Origin: Flavobacterium sp.
Lineage (GTDB): Bacteria; Bacteroidota; Bacteroidia; Flavobacteriales; Flavobacteriaceae
Assembly (NCBI GenBank): GCA_030151255.1
Contig: JASLED010000094.1
Span: 58,962 to 122,961 of the forward strand
Direction: 5' to 3'
Length of the DNA stretch: 64,000 nt
Position numbers and translations under genes: made by a program. The notes under the pieces are model-generated. The model was not told where the DNA came from. It saw only the letters and a list, made by a program, of their open reading frames with translations, and ran no database searches. Positions 17,169 through 25,518 of this stretch are shown here, one piece after another; the first letter of the stretch is position 1; every line of letters starts with the position of its first letter.

Positions 17169-17555
17169 TTAATTTAGCAAATACGGAACAGTAAGTTTAA
17201 ACAAAGGTATTTCTATTGTAAAAAAACGATTATCTGTAAGGTTTAATACATGATAATAACCTACCATTGCTCCTGTTGTAGAGGTAAGGATACATCCACT
17301 GTTATACGTGTATTTATCATTTGGGAAGATGATGGGCTGTTCTCCCACAACTCCTTTTCCTTCAACAATTTCAAGTTCTTTAAAGGTGTCGTATATTTCC
17401 CAATATCTTGAATCGATTTGAATAGGAAAGTTTCCAAAATTTTCAATCGTAATTTCATAACTAAATACATATTGTAATGTATTGTTTTTTTGAAATGTAC
17501 CTTGAAAAAGAGGAAGCACAGTTACGTTTATTCCTTTCGTCAATTTTGATATCAT
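17169..17555 (-). CDS. apaG: ApaG domain protein
   Basis: A 128-residue protein with a fibronectin-III-like fold. Motifs are FSYEITIENFGNFPIQIDSRYWEIYD and GKGVVGEQPIIFPNDKYTYNSGCILTS, then GAMVGYYHVL. E. coli ApaG was linked genetically to Co2+ resistance and Mg2+ efflux; the biochemical role is not firmly known. It starts 7 bp after the DUF5103 stop, so the two are co-transcribed. The pruA gene follows on the same strand behind its own promoter. Confidence 0.93.
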   Translation of the reverse strand: MISKLTKGINVTVLPLFQGTFQKNNTLQYVFSYEITIENFGNFPIQIDSRYWEIYDTFKELEIVEGKGVVGEQPIIFPNDKYTYNSGCILTSTTGAMVGYYHVLNLTDNRFFTIEIPLFKLTVPYLLN

Positions 17556-17562
17556 AATTTAA

Positions 17563-18810
17563 TTAATATGTTATTTGTGATGCATCTGCTTCGGTAAACC
17601 CAATTACACGATCATATTGGTCGGTAGCGCCTCTGTAATAAACTAAAATTTGATATTTATTTGTTGTTAAAGCGTAATTTCCATCTGGTTGTAACTGAGG
17701 ATCTACCTTGTCGTTCACAACACTTATAATGTTGTAATTTGTAAAGCCTTGTTTTACTAATAATGCTTTTTCGTAGTTTTTATTTGTATTGTTAAAGTCT
17801 AAGCGATTGGCAGCAATTAATTCGTAATTATTAAAAGCACCAGTTATGTAATAATCTATTTTTAAATTGGTATTTTCATCAGGCTGAAAAGTAAAGTAAA
17901 CCCAGCTATATTCGGCATCAATTGTTGGATTTTGGCCATAAATATTTCTAATTTTAAATGCTCCATTAATATCAGGAAAATAAGTGTAGCCTTTATTTGC
18001 CCTACCAATAATTGGATACAAATTGGTTCTATACATGCCGTTTTCTCTCAGGTTACTTATAATCATATTATTGGCTTGTCGTAAATCGCTATTGTCAAAA
18101 TAACGATATTGATTTCCTGCCCAAAAACTTGTTTCCGAATCGTAATTGTATATTAAATCTGTTCCAATGGTATATTGTGGTTTTATTTTACTGATATAAG
18201 AATCCCAACGAGCGTTTTGAAATAAAGCAATTTTTACATTCGTAAGCGGATTTTGATAAACCTGTTCGCCTAATTTTACAGTTATATTTAGGGTTTGTTT
18301 TGTATCTGTATACGTTAAATCTCTCATTCGTTTTACTTGTGCACCCACATTGATATTGCTTTCGTATATGATAAACTTACGACGTATTACAACTTCTTTA
18401 TCATCATTGTAAATTTCTAAAATGTAGTTTCCACTTTTAGTAATAGCATACACATTGTTTGGAATAGATAAACGATAATGCGTATACATTTGCAGCGTAT
18501 TAAATGAGTTTTCTGTACTTTGAATACGCTGATTTTCCATTCCTTTGATATATTCTATAGTGCGCAATTGCGAGGGTGTCCAATCGTAATTATAAGCCAA
18601 AACTCTATAATAATAATTGCTTTCATCGCCGTATAAATCGTCAAATTCTAATGTGAATTTTTCATTTATAGGAAAGAAAGGAATGGTGCTTATGTCGTCT
18701 TTCATAAAAGCAGCGGTTTTGATATAATCGGCAGTAAAATCTTGAGTTTTTTGTGCTTTAGCTACAAAACCAGATAAAAATAAAATAAGAAACCAATATT
18801 TGAACGACAT
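17563..18810 (-). CDS. Type IX secretion plug protein (DUF5103 family)
   Basis: A 415-residue exported protein (signal peptide ending ...FVAKAQ). It matches the DUF5103 family: FPINEKFTLEFDDLYGDESNYYYRV near residue 46, WTPSQLRTIEYIKGM, and long beta-rich stretches with ENGMYRTNLYPIIGRANKGYTYFPDINGAF. In gliding flavobacteria this family includes the Plug protein that closes the SprA translocon of the type IX secretion system. I assign the family with confidence; the role in secretion follows from the family. It lies between a HAD phosphatase and apaG. Confidence 0.85.
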   Translation of the reverse strand: MSFKYWFLILFLSGFVAKAQKTQDFTADYIKTAAFMKDDISTIPFFPINEKFTLEFDDLYGDESNYYYRVLAYNYDWTPSQLRTIEYIKGMENQRIQSTENSFNTLQMYTHYRLSIPNNVYAITKSGNYILEIYNDDKEVVIRRKFIIYESNINVGAQVKRMRDLTYTDTKQTLNITVKLGEQVYQNPLTNVKIALFQNARWDSYISKIKPQYTIGTDLIYNYDSETSFWAGNQYRYFDNSDLRQANNMIISNLRENGMYRTNLYPIIGRANKGYTYFPDINGAFKIRNIYGQNPTIDAEYSWVYFTFQPDENTNLKIDYYITGAFNNYELIAANRLDFNNTNKNYEKALLVKQGFTNYNIISVVNDKVDPQLQPDGNYALTTNKYQILVYYRGATDQYDRVIGFTEADASQITY

Positions 18811-18827
18811 AAAAGATGAGATTTAAG

Positions 18828-19493
18828 TTATTGTTGAGTTTTTATTAAAGATATAAACGATTTTTGAAATTGAAGTAAATTCTTAAGTTTATCATCAAAA
18901 AAATTAAATTTTGATTGATTATAATGCGCTTCATCTGGCACTACAAAAACGGTCATTCCTGCTTTTTTTCCTGCCGTTGCACCTGTAAATGAATCTTCTA
19001 TAACTAAACAATTTTGAGGTAAGCTATCTAAATTTTTTGCAGCTTGTAAATATACATCTGGTTCGGGCTTACCGTTGGGTACATTTTGCGCAGAAACAGT
19101 TGTTTGAAAATAGGATTCAATATTTAAGTGCAATAAAACTGTATTTATAAGCGAAGGTGTAGAGTTGGTAGCTAATCCAATTTTATAATTGTTGGTTTGT
19201 AAAAAAGAAAGAGTTTCTAAAACACCTTCTTTTATTTTTCCTTCTTGTTTAATCAGTTCATCAACGCGGTTAATAACAGCTTGTTCAACTTCTACTATCG
19301 ATTTTTCTTTCCATGGAAATAGGCTGTACCAAAGTTCAGTTACAGCTCTTGTGGTTTGGCCAGTAGTTTGTTGAGCAATAGAATTATCCCAAATACATCC
19401 TACCGAAGTAAAAACTTCTTTTTCGGCTTGTTGCCAAAATCCTTCAGAGTCAATCAAAACTCCGTCCATATCAAATAATACTGTGGTAATCAT
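18828..19493 (-). CDS. HAD-superfamily sugar phosphatase (HxpB/YniC-like)
   Basis: A 221-residue haloacid-dehalogenase-fold phosphatase. Motif I is FDMDGVLIDSE, with the nucleophile Asp8 and general acid Asp10. Motif II is the Thr/Ser in GLATNSTPS. Motif III/IV is GKPEPDVYLQAAKNL followed by CLVIEDSFTGATAGKKAGM. The helical cap with the GQTTRAVTELWY segment resembles hexitol or 2-deoxyglucose-6-phosphate phosphatases. Exact substrate not certain; beta-phosphoglucomutase is less likely. It precedes the DUF5103 gene by 17 bp on the same strand. Confidence 0.85.
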   Translation of the reverse strand: MITTVLFDMDGVLIDSEGFWQQAEKEVFTSVGCIWDNSIAQQTTGQTTRAVTELWYSLFPWKEKSIVEVEQAVINRVDELIKQEGKIKEGVLETLSFLQTNNYKIGLATNSTPSLINTVLLHLNIESYFQTTVSAQNVPNGKPEPDVYLQAAKNLDSLPQNCLVIEDSFTGATAGKKAGMTVFVVPDEAHYNQSKFNFFDDKLKNLLQFQKSFISLIKTQQ

Positions 19494-19568
19494 TTATTTG
19501 TGCTTTGTGTGGTATTGCAAAATAGATTTACGAAGATACAAAAAAGCAATGGAACGAAAAATAAAGCT

Positions 19569-20339
19569 TTATAAGGGTTTGTGACAAACGGGAATTATTT
19601 CGTTGGCTACCAAACAATATTTAGCAATTGTTGCTGCGGGAAGTTGAGCGGCAAATTTTTCTTCGGTTACTTCAAAACCAATTTTTCGAAGTTTGTCAAA
19701 ATAGTCTAAACCATAGACACGTACATGATCATATTGTCCAAAAATAAGCGTTCGTTCTTTTGGATCAGTAATGGTATCATCCTGAAAAGTAGTAGCTTTT
19801 GACAAATCTTGAGGAACTTGAAAAATTCCCATTCCACCTGGTTTTAAGATGCGATATAATTCTTGCATGGCTTTGGTATCGTCTGGAATATGTTCTAAAA
19901 CATGATTGCATAGAATAACATCAAAGCTGTTATTTGCAAAAGGTAAATTACAAATATCTGCTTTTACATCGGCCAAAGGCGATTCTAAATCGGTTGTGGT
20001 ATAGGTAAGATTGGATTGCTTTTTAAAGCGTTTGTAAAAAGCTTGTTCTGGCGCAAAGTGCAATACTTTTAAAGGCGCAGAAAAAAAGTTGGTTTTTTCT
20101 TGAAGATAAAGCCATAACAAACGATGACGCTCTAATGATAAAGTACTTGGCGAAAGCACATTTGGGCGTTGTTTGGCATAGCCATATGGTAAAAAAGTTT
20201 TAAAACTTTTGCCGTCAATAGGATCGGTATAGGTATCTCCTTTTAAATACCAAGCTAAAGCAGGACGAACAACATAACTCAACCGAATTAATATCGGTCG
20301 AGGTACGATGTTCAATATTGTTTTAAAAACTTTTTTCAT
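19569..20339 (-). CDS. Class I SAM-dependent methyltransferase
   Basis: A 256-residue methyltransferase-11-type protein. The N-terminal ~90 residues are basic and include IDGKSFKTFLPYG. The SAM fold follows: KVLHFAPEQAF (modified motif I), YTTTDLESPLADVKADICNLPF, FDVILCNHVLEHIPDDTKAMQELYRILKPGGMGIFQVP. The last two are the classical motifs IV-VI. The substrate is unknown. It starts 15 bp after the map stop, so it is probably in the same operon. Confidence 0.85.
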   Translation of the reverse strand: MKKVFKTILNIVPRPILIRLSYVVRPALAWYLKGDTYTDPIDGKSFKTFLPYGYAKQRPNVLSPSTLSLERHRLLWLYLQEKTNFFSAPLKVLHFAPEQAFYKRFKKQSNLTYTTTDLESPLADVKADICNLPFANNSFDVILCNHVLEHIPDDTKAMQELYRILKPGGMGIFQVPQDLSKATTFQDDTITDPKERTLIFGQYDHVRVYGLDYFDKLRKIGFEVTEEKFAAQLPAATIAKYCLVANEIIPVCHKPL

Positions 20340-20354
20340 TTTTAAAGGAATGAA

Positions 20355-21173
20355 TTAAAGTACTAATGGATTAGCTCTAAATTCATCTTCTTCATTGCTT
20401 TGAATTCCCAAAGCTTGATAAATATATTGGAAAGTAGATAATAACTCTGGTTTTCCGTTGATAAGTGCTACATCGTGTTCAAAATGCGCAGATGGTTTTC
20501 CATCACGAGTTACGATTGTCCAACCGTCACTCAATTGTTTGATGTTTCTTGTACCAAGGTTAATCATCGGTTCGATAGCTACAACCATACCTTCTACAAA
20601 TTTTTTCCCTTTTCCGGGTTTTCCGTAGTTTGGCATTTCTGGTGCTTCGTGCATTTTTTTACCTAATCCGTGTCCTACTAATTCGCGAACAACTGTATAG
20701 CCTTCTTTTTCACAGTAACGTTGAATTGCGCTACCAACATCTTCTACGCGATTTCCTAATTTAAATTCGCGAATACCAACGTATAAAGATTCTTTAGTAA
20801 CTTGGAGTAAACGTTTTGTTTCTGGCGCTACTTCTCCTACTTCAAAAGTATAAGCGTGGTCACCGTAAAATTCATTCATAATAGTTCCGCAGTCTATCGA
20901 TACAATATCTCCTTCTACAATAGGAATATTTGTTGGTAAACCATGAACAATTTGCTCGTTTACACTTGTAAGAATAGTTGACGGACAACCATATAAACCT
21001 TTGAAACCTGGTACAGCACCGTGATCTCTAATAAATTCTTCTGCTTTTTTGTCCAACTCTAAAGTCGTTACGCCTGGCTTTAGCTCTGCTGCAAGCATCC
21101 CTAATGTTTTTGATACTAATAGGGCGCTTTGTCTCATTAACTCAATCTCTTCAAGAGTTTTTGGAATGATCAT
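20355..21173 (-). CDS. map: Type I methionyl aminopeptidase
   Basis: Removes the initiator methionine from nascent proteins. The 272-residue product has the dinuclear-metal ligands of the family in VSIDCGTIMNEFYGDHAYTF (two Asp), GHGLGKKMHEAPEMPN (His), AIEPMINLG (Glu) and the C-terminal AHFEHDVALI (Glu). Length is typical of the bacterial type I enzyme. The -7 box TAATTTTG at 21195-21202 lies upstream on the minus strand. A methyltransferase gene follows closely. Confidence 0.96.
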   Translation of the reverse strand: MIIPKTLEEIELMRQSALLVSKTLGMLAAELKPGVTTLELDKKAEEFIRDHGAVPGFKGLYGCPSTILTSVNEQIVHGLPTNIPIVEGDIVSIDCGTIMNEFYGDHAYTFEVGEVAPETKRLLQVTKESLYVGIREFKLGNRVEDVGSAIQRYCEKEGYTVVRELVGHGLGKKMHEAPEMPNYGKPGKGKKFVEGMVVAIEPMINLGTRNIKQLSDGWTIVTRDGKPSAHFEHDVALINGKPELLSTFQYIYQALGIQSNEEDEFRANPLVL

Positions 21174-21194
21174 AACTTTACTTTTTTAGAATGA

Positions 21195-21202
21195 CAAAAT
21201 TA
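21195..21202 (-). promoter_or_regulatory. -7 promoter box (TAATTTTG) for map
   Basis: TAnnTTTG on the minus strand, 21 bp before the map ATG at 21173. Confidence 0.6.
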
Positions 21203-21248
21203 CGTTATTCCATCCAATCTAAAAAATTGTTGAAAACGGAATTTTAAA

Positions 21249-21914
21249 TTACTTCCAATCTGTAGATTGAATAGTATATATTTTTTCGTTTACTTCAATT
21301 TTAATTTCTGCAGGGCTGTTTGTTGCTAAAATAGTTGTAGGATACCAAGTTCTGGTTGGAGCAACCAAAATTATTAATCCTTCATCATCACCAACAGCAC
21401 AAAATTCAGGAAGTGGAGTGGCTTTGCTAAAGAATTCTAAATTGGTTTGCTGATTTATAGCCTTGGCTGTTGCAAGTGGTTGCTGAGTTACCAAACCAAT
21501 TTCGCTAATATTGATTATTTCTGCGGGTACAAAAATGGTTTCTTTTACAATTTGAATGTCTTCTCTGGCAATAAATTCTAATAAATTATTATTGTAATCC
21601 CAAAAATAAATTGATTCTGAATGCCAACTGTCAAATTTTGTAATGATTTCTTCTTGAGGAGATTTTAATAATTCAAGATTCATCGAATTTGCCCAAGCAA
21701 TAGCTTGCTGTAGATGATTTGTTGCAATATTGAATGCAAAATGATATTGTGCAGTACTTGCTTGGTTTTTTGTAAATGTAAGATTTGTATTTCCTGCCTG
21801 AAAACTAACTGTATTATCCGTTTTATTGTTTAAGGTAAATCCCAATACGTTTTGATAAAAATCAACAATTGTATTTAGGTTATTTGCTTCTAGTTTTAAA
21901 TCTACTATTTTCAT
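21249..21914 (-). CDS. VOC-family (glyoxalase/bleomycin resistance fold) protein
   Basis: From ATG 21914 the product is 221 residues. The N-terminal half is a VOC domain: KLEANNLNTIVDFYQNVLGFTLN, then HFAFNIATNHLQQAIAWAN and YFWDYNNNLLEFIARED, which carries the usual metal-ligand Glu. The C-terminal ~90 residues may be a second, degenerate half (IGLVTQQPLATAKAINQ). The family covers glyoxalases, dioxygenases and resistance proteins, so no reaction is assigned. The longer frame to 21968 would add a poorly conserved stretch and is not preferred. Confidence 0.78.
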   Translation of the reverse strand: MKIVDLKLEANNLNTIVDFYQNVLGFTLNNKTDNTVSFQAGNTNLTFTKNQASTAQYHFAFNIATNHLQQAIAWANSMNLELLKSPQEEIITKFDSWHSESIYFWDYNNNLLEFIAREDIQIVKETIFVPAEIINISEIGLVTQQPLATAKAINQQTNLEFFSKATPLPEFCAVGDDEGLIILVAPTRTWYPTTILATNSPAEIKIEVNEKIYTIQSTDWK

Positions 21915-22123
21915 AATTAAGTTTGTTTTTGTTTGATGTAAATGTAGATGAAAAAAAAATTTATACATTAATTCATTATATTCAAAGCTAATTTAAGTAT
22001 TGAAAAAAATGATTAAAAAGAATGCTATTTCCAAGCTTTTTTACGTAGGGTATTTTATTTATTATGGAAGTTATTTCTCTAAATAATTGAAATAAAAAAT
22101 TACTTTTAAAACATAGATTTGAT

Positions 22124-22432
22124 ATGAGAAAAAAACTATTTCTTTTAGTATTAACAGGGGTATTGTATCTGGTGATAACCTTTATTATTAGTTACTTTAT
22201 TAAATCACCTCCATTTTATCAAGGTTTGTCAATTGGTTTTCCTGTGATTTACTATCAGTTTAATGTTTCTCCAACTGATACACAGTATGGAGTTATTCGA
22301 GAAAATATTTATTTTAATATATTTATTATTGCTGCATTATATATAGTTGGATGTTTAAAGCGTAATGGTGTATTAGGTAATAATGTATTGATTAATATTT
22401 TAAAAAAAAAGAACGATGAAAACAATAAGTAG
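22124..22432 (+). CDS. Hypothetical small membrane protein
   Basis: Not recognised. A 102-residue protein with two predicted transmembrane segments (residues ~5-25 and ~68-84) and a lysine/asparagine-rich C-terminus. It overlaps the next gene by 17 bp, which suggests translational coupling with the lipoprotein. It lies in an orphan patch between conserved genes, with a decayed regulator just downstream, so it may be part of an acquired cassette. Confidence 0.6.
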   Translation: MRKKLFLLVLTGVLYLVITFIISYFIKSPPFYQGLSIGFPVIYYQFNVSPTDTQYGVIRENIYFNIFIIAALYIVGCLKRNGVLGNNVLINILKKKNDENNK

Positions 22433-22862
22433 ATTATTCATTTTTGTTAGTTTCTTGTTTTTTTCTTGCCATAGCCAAAAAGAGATTGTTCCAGATTACT
22501 ATGAAGTTGAACATAAAAAGATTAGAATTATCGATATAGATAAAAAGAAGAAATACTATAATATAAAAGGGATTAATATATTAGGAGATACTCTAGTTTT
22601 TATTAGTGATAGTAGAAATACATATTCAAGAACAAATATAAATGAACGAGTTTTGACGAAATTAACAGTTGATGGTTGTTATGTGTTAGATGTTGTTCAA
22701 TTATATCCAAGGGCTCAATATTGTGGTTCATTGAATGCATTTAGTATCAAAGTTGGTAATTATATAATATGGAAAGGATTTTATAGAGATATGGAACAGT
22801 GTAGAAATAAGTACTTTAGAATTTTAGATGATTATTATGTTATAAAAACTAAAGTTGAATAA
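22416..22862 (+). CDS. Hypothetical lipoprotein
   Basis: Not recognised. A 148-residue protein with a short signal and lipobox LFFSC (Cys18). The mature part is rich in Lys, Tyr and Ile with predicted beta strands. It contains paired cysteines in DGCYVL, AQYCGSL and MEQCRNKY that could form disulfides outside the cytoplasm. It overlaps the upstream membrane-protein gene, and its stop shares one base with the ATG of the decayed XRE gene. Confidence 0.6.
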   Translation: MKTISRLFIFVSFLFFSCHSQKEIVPDYYEVEHKKIRIIDIDKKKKYYNIKGINILGDTLVFISDSRNTYSRTNINERVLTKLTVDGCYVLDVVQLYPRAQYCGSLNAFSIKVGNYIIWKGFYRDMEQCRNKYFRILDDYYVIKTKVE

Positions 22863-23019
22863 TGCAATCGCAAGAATTGGCTGATAAAATTGGAATAACA
22901 ACATTTAATATATCTATTTTGAAAACAGACAAAACTAAAGTTATTCGCTTTCAATTTTAGAGACTATTTGTAAAGAATTAAATTGTCAGCCTACTGATAT
23001 CTTCGAATATATTCCATAG
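22862..23019 (+). pseudogene. Frameshifted, 5'-truncated XRE (Cro/C1-type HTH) regulator
   Basis: From ATG 22862 the frame reads MQSQELADKIGITTFNISIL...VIRF and stops at 22958-22960. Switching frame near 22957 restores LETICKELNCQPTDIFEYIP and a stop at 23017. Together these are the helix-turn-helix and C-terminal part of a small XRE regulator of the YozG/COG3655 type. A single-base loss near 22950 explains the break. The usual ~15 N-terminal residues are missing, because a stop (TGA) lies directly upstream in frame. In other genomes such regulators often accompany DUF2975 membrane proteins. Confidence 0.75.
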
Positions 23020-23066
23020 GCTTTTTCTTAAATTAAATGTGTCAAATATATTAATAGTTAGTTAGG

Positions 23067-23651
23067 CTAATTTATAGAACTGATTGTTGTAGAAAACTTA
23101 GATTCTAACAACAACAAATCATCAGCAGTTTGTATTAATTTACCATTTTCGAAAAGATAAATACTCGGAAAATTTTTGACGATTTCGTTGGCATTCGGTT
23201 CGTTTTTCAGTAAATCAGATCGGAACATTTTTAAATACTTTCCTTGCCAATTAGTGTTGTATGCCTTGTGATTGACTACATAAAGAGGAGACTTTACATA
23301 TTGAATTAAAGAATATCCTAAACCCCCATAACCTGTCATCACCATAAAAATTTTGTAATTGTTTTGGTCTGCCCATTGTTTAAAAGAATTTAATGGATAA
23401 CAAGTGGCTCCAGAACAGCCATTTGTAAATAGATAAACCATTATTTTGTCGTGCTTTGTAAATTGTTGTCGAATTTCTTCTGCTGTAATAGGGTAAACAA
23501 TATTGTTTAACGTGTCTTTTCCTTCTTGATAAGGAAAGATATATGTTTTTGCAGCTGGATCTAATTTTTTATAATCGCTGCCTATGCCGTGTATTGAAAT
23601 ACAAGAGCTAAACAGCAGCAAAAGCACTGAAATAGAAAATAGTTTATACAT
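23067..23651 (-). CDS. Thioredoxin-like lipoprotein
   Basis: A 194-residue lipoprotein (lipobox LFSSC, Cys17). The mature part has thioredoxin-like features: KIMVYLFTNGCSGATC in the position of the first strand and active-site helix, and FPSIYLFENGKLIQ as the cis-Pro strand. The two cysteines are separated by four residues instead of the CxxC of true thioredoxins, so redox activity is uncertain. The ITAEEIRQQFTKHDKIM segment resembles envelope redoxins of Bacteroidota. It stands alone next to an orphan patch. Confidence 0.65.
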   Translation of the reverse strand: MYKLFSISVLLLLFSSCISIHGIGSDYKKLDPAAKTYIFPYQEGKDTLNNIVYPITAEEIRQQFTKHDKIMVYLFTNGCSGATCYPLNSFKQWADQNNYKIFMVMTGYGGLGYSLIQYVKSPLYVVNHKAYNTNWQGKYLKMFRSDLLKNEPNANEIVKNFPSIYLFENGKLIQTADDLLLLESKFSTTISSIN

Positions 23652-23695
23652 ATGTAGTTTTAAGTTGGTTGAGCTAAAGATAGAAAAAAAAGGAA

Positions 23696-23750
23696 CAAAT
23701 AAGATAAAAGCCGTTTTACACTTGCTGTAAAACGGCTTTTATCTTATTTG
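23696..23750 (-). terminator. Long perfect hairpin terminator after gpmI
   Basis: A 25-bp perfect inverted repeat (23696-23720 with 23726-23750) and a 5-base loop, 13 bp after the gpmI stop. The core CCGTTTTACA pairs with TGTAAAACGG. Much longer than other hairpins in the window. Confidence 0.85.
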
Positions 23751-23762
23751 TTTAATCAGTGA

Positions 23763-25280
23763 TTATACCAGCGAATGTCTGGTCATTTCTTCTGGTTGAG
23801 GTACGCCCATCAATTTTAAAATTGTGGGCGCTAAATCTCCTAACACACCACTGTTGATGGTTTTAATATCTTTATCTACCAAAATAATCGGTACCGGATT
23901 GGTTGTATGTGCTGTATTTGGTGTTCCGTCTTCGTTCATCATCGTTTCGCAATTACCATGATCGGCCAAAATAATGGTTGTGTAATTATTTTCTAAGGCA
24001 GTTGTTACTACATCTTTTACACATTCGTCTACAGCTTCACAAGCTTTAATTGCTGCTTCCATCACACCTGTATGCCCAACCATATCGCCGTTAGCAAAGT
24101 TTAAACACACAAAATCAACTTCTCCTTTTTTCAATTCAGGAAGTAAAGCATTTCTTAAATCGTAAGCGCTCATTTCTGGTTGTAAATCATAAGTTGCAAC
24201 TTTTGGAGACGGACACAAAATGCGTTTTTCTCCTTCAAATGGCAATTCTCGTCCTCCAGAGAAAAAGAAAGTTACGTGTGGGTATTTTTCTGTTTCGGCA
24301 ATTCTAATTTGTTTTTTGCCATTAGTTGCTAAAACTTCTCCCAATGTATTTTTAATATCGTCTTTGTCGTAAACTACGTGAATATTTTTAAAAGTATGAT
24401 CGTAATTTGTTAGCGTTACAAAATATAAAGGCAACGCTTTCATATCGTATTCTGGGTAATTAGTTTGAGATAAAACTTCGGTTAATTCTCTTCCTCTGTC
24501 TGTTCTAAAGTTGAAGAAAATTACCACATCACCTTCCTCAATTTTGGCAACGGGCTGATTGTTTTCGTTAACCATTACAATTGGCTCAATGAATTCATCT
24601 GTTACATTATTGGCATAACTTGCCTTAATGCTTTGTACTGCATTTGTAGAAAATGTTCCTTTAGCATTTACCAATAAGTGATAAGCTTTTGCTACGCGCT
24701 CCCAGCGTTTATCTCTATCCATTGCGTAATATCTTCCAATAACAGACGCAAGTTGTGCTGGGCCATACATCAAATGTTGGTTTAGATTAGCAATGTGCTG
24801 AGCACCTGATTTCGGATCCACGTCACGCCCATCGGTAAATGCGTGTACAAAAATATCTTGTAAGCCAGCAGCAATTGCAGCATCAACTAATCCGTATAAA
24901 TGTTTTTCGTGAGAGTGTACACCTCCGTCAGAAAGCAATCCTAAAAAGTGAATTTTTTTATTGTTGATTTTAGCGTGTTCAAAAGCATTTTTCAGCGCTG
25001 GTTCTTGCGCAATGCTATTGTTTTCTACTGCCATATTAATTTTTACCAAATCTTGGTACACAATTCTACCTGCGCCCAAATTCATATGTCCTACTTCCGA
25101 ATTTCCCATTTGTCCTTCTGGTAATCCAACATTTAGACCATCAGTTAAAACAAAATTATTAGGATATTTTGTGTATAAACTATCAATAAAAGGCGTATTA
25201 GCGTGTTCTATGGCAGATACCTGAGGATTTTGAGTTTGTCCCCAACCATCTAAAATCATTAAAATTACTTTTTTATTCAT
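23763..25280 (-). CDS. gpmI: 2,3-bisphosphoglycerate-independent phosphoglycerate mutase
   Basis: Glycolytic/gluconeogenic enzyme that interconverts 3- and 2-phosphoglycerate, using two Mn2+ ions. From ATG 25280 it is 505 residues, the usual size. It has LMILDGWG with metal-ligand Asp11, the phosphoserine site in GQMGNSEVGHMNLG (Ser61), and FTDGRDVDPKSG. The C-terminal metal site includes NFANGDMVGHTG and ADHGNCE. The frame could extend to a TTG at 25304, but the conserved length and the promoter box at 25319-25326 favour the ATG. Confidence 0.96.
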   Translation of the reverse strand: MNKKVILMILDGWGQTQNPQVSAIEHANTPFIDSLYTKYPNNFVLTDGLNVGLPEGQMGNSEVGHMNLGAGRIVYQDLVKINMAVENNSIAQEPALKNAFEHAKINNKKIHFLGLLSDGGVHSHEKHLYGLVDAAIAAGLQDIFVHAFTDGRDVDPKSGAQHIANLNQHLMYGPAQLASVIGRYYAMDRDKRWERVAKAYHLLVNAKGTFSTNAVQSIKASYANNVTDEFIEPIVMVNENNQPVAKIEEGDVVIFFNFRTDRGRELTEVLSQTNYPEYDMKALPLYFVTLTNYDHTFKNIHVVYDKDDIKNTLGEVLATNGKKQIRIAETEKYPHVTFFFSGGRELPFEGEKRILCPSPKVATYDLQPEMSAYDLRNALLPELKKGEVDFVCLNFANGDMVGHTGVMEAAIKACEAVDECVKDVVTTALENNYTTIILADHGNCETMMNEDGTPNTAHTTNPVPIILVDKDIKTINSGVLGDLAPTILKLMGVPQPEEMTRHSLV

Positions 25281-25318
25281 GTTGTGTGTATTTCGTTTGT
25301 CCAAAAAATGTATTCATA

Positions 25319-25326
25319 CAAAGTTA
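25319..25326 (-). promoter_or_regulatory. -7 promoter box (TAACTTTG) for gpmI
   Basis: TAnnTTTG on the minus strand, 38 bp upstream of the gpmI ATG. Confidence 0.55.
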
Positions 25327-25518
25327 CAATTTGTATTTTGAAACCTGTTTACATTATTGAGTGAAATTAACAATTCCTTTAGTTTGGCTATTTAAAATAT
25401 ATAATATTAAAAAAAAAATATTTTTCATATATAGTTGAATATCATTTGTTTGATAAGATTATTTTTATATTTTTACAACTTTTCAAATTATAAACATTCA
25501 AATTACCTAAAGAATAAA

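Noticed and set aside
22009..22083. 25-codon ORF (MIKKNAISKLFYVGYF...)
   Set aside because: It is too short and weakly similar to anything to call a gene. It might be a DUF2975 remnant, noted under the pseudogene finding.
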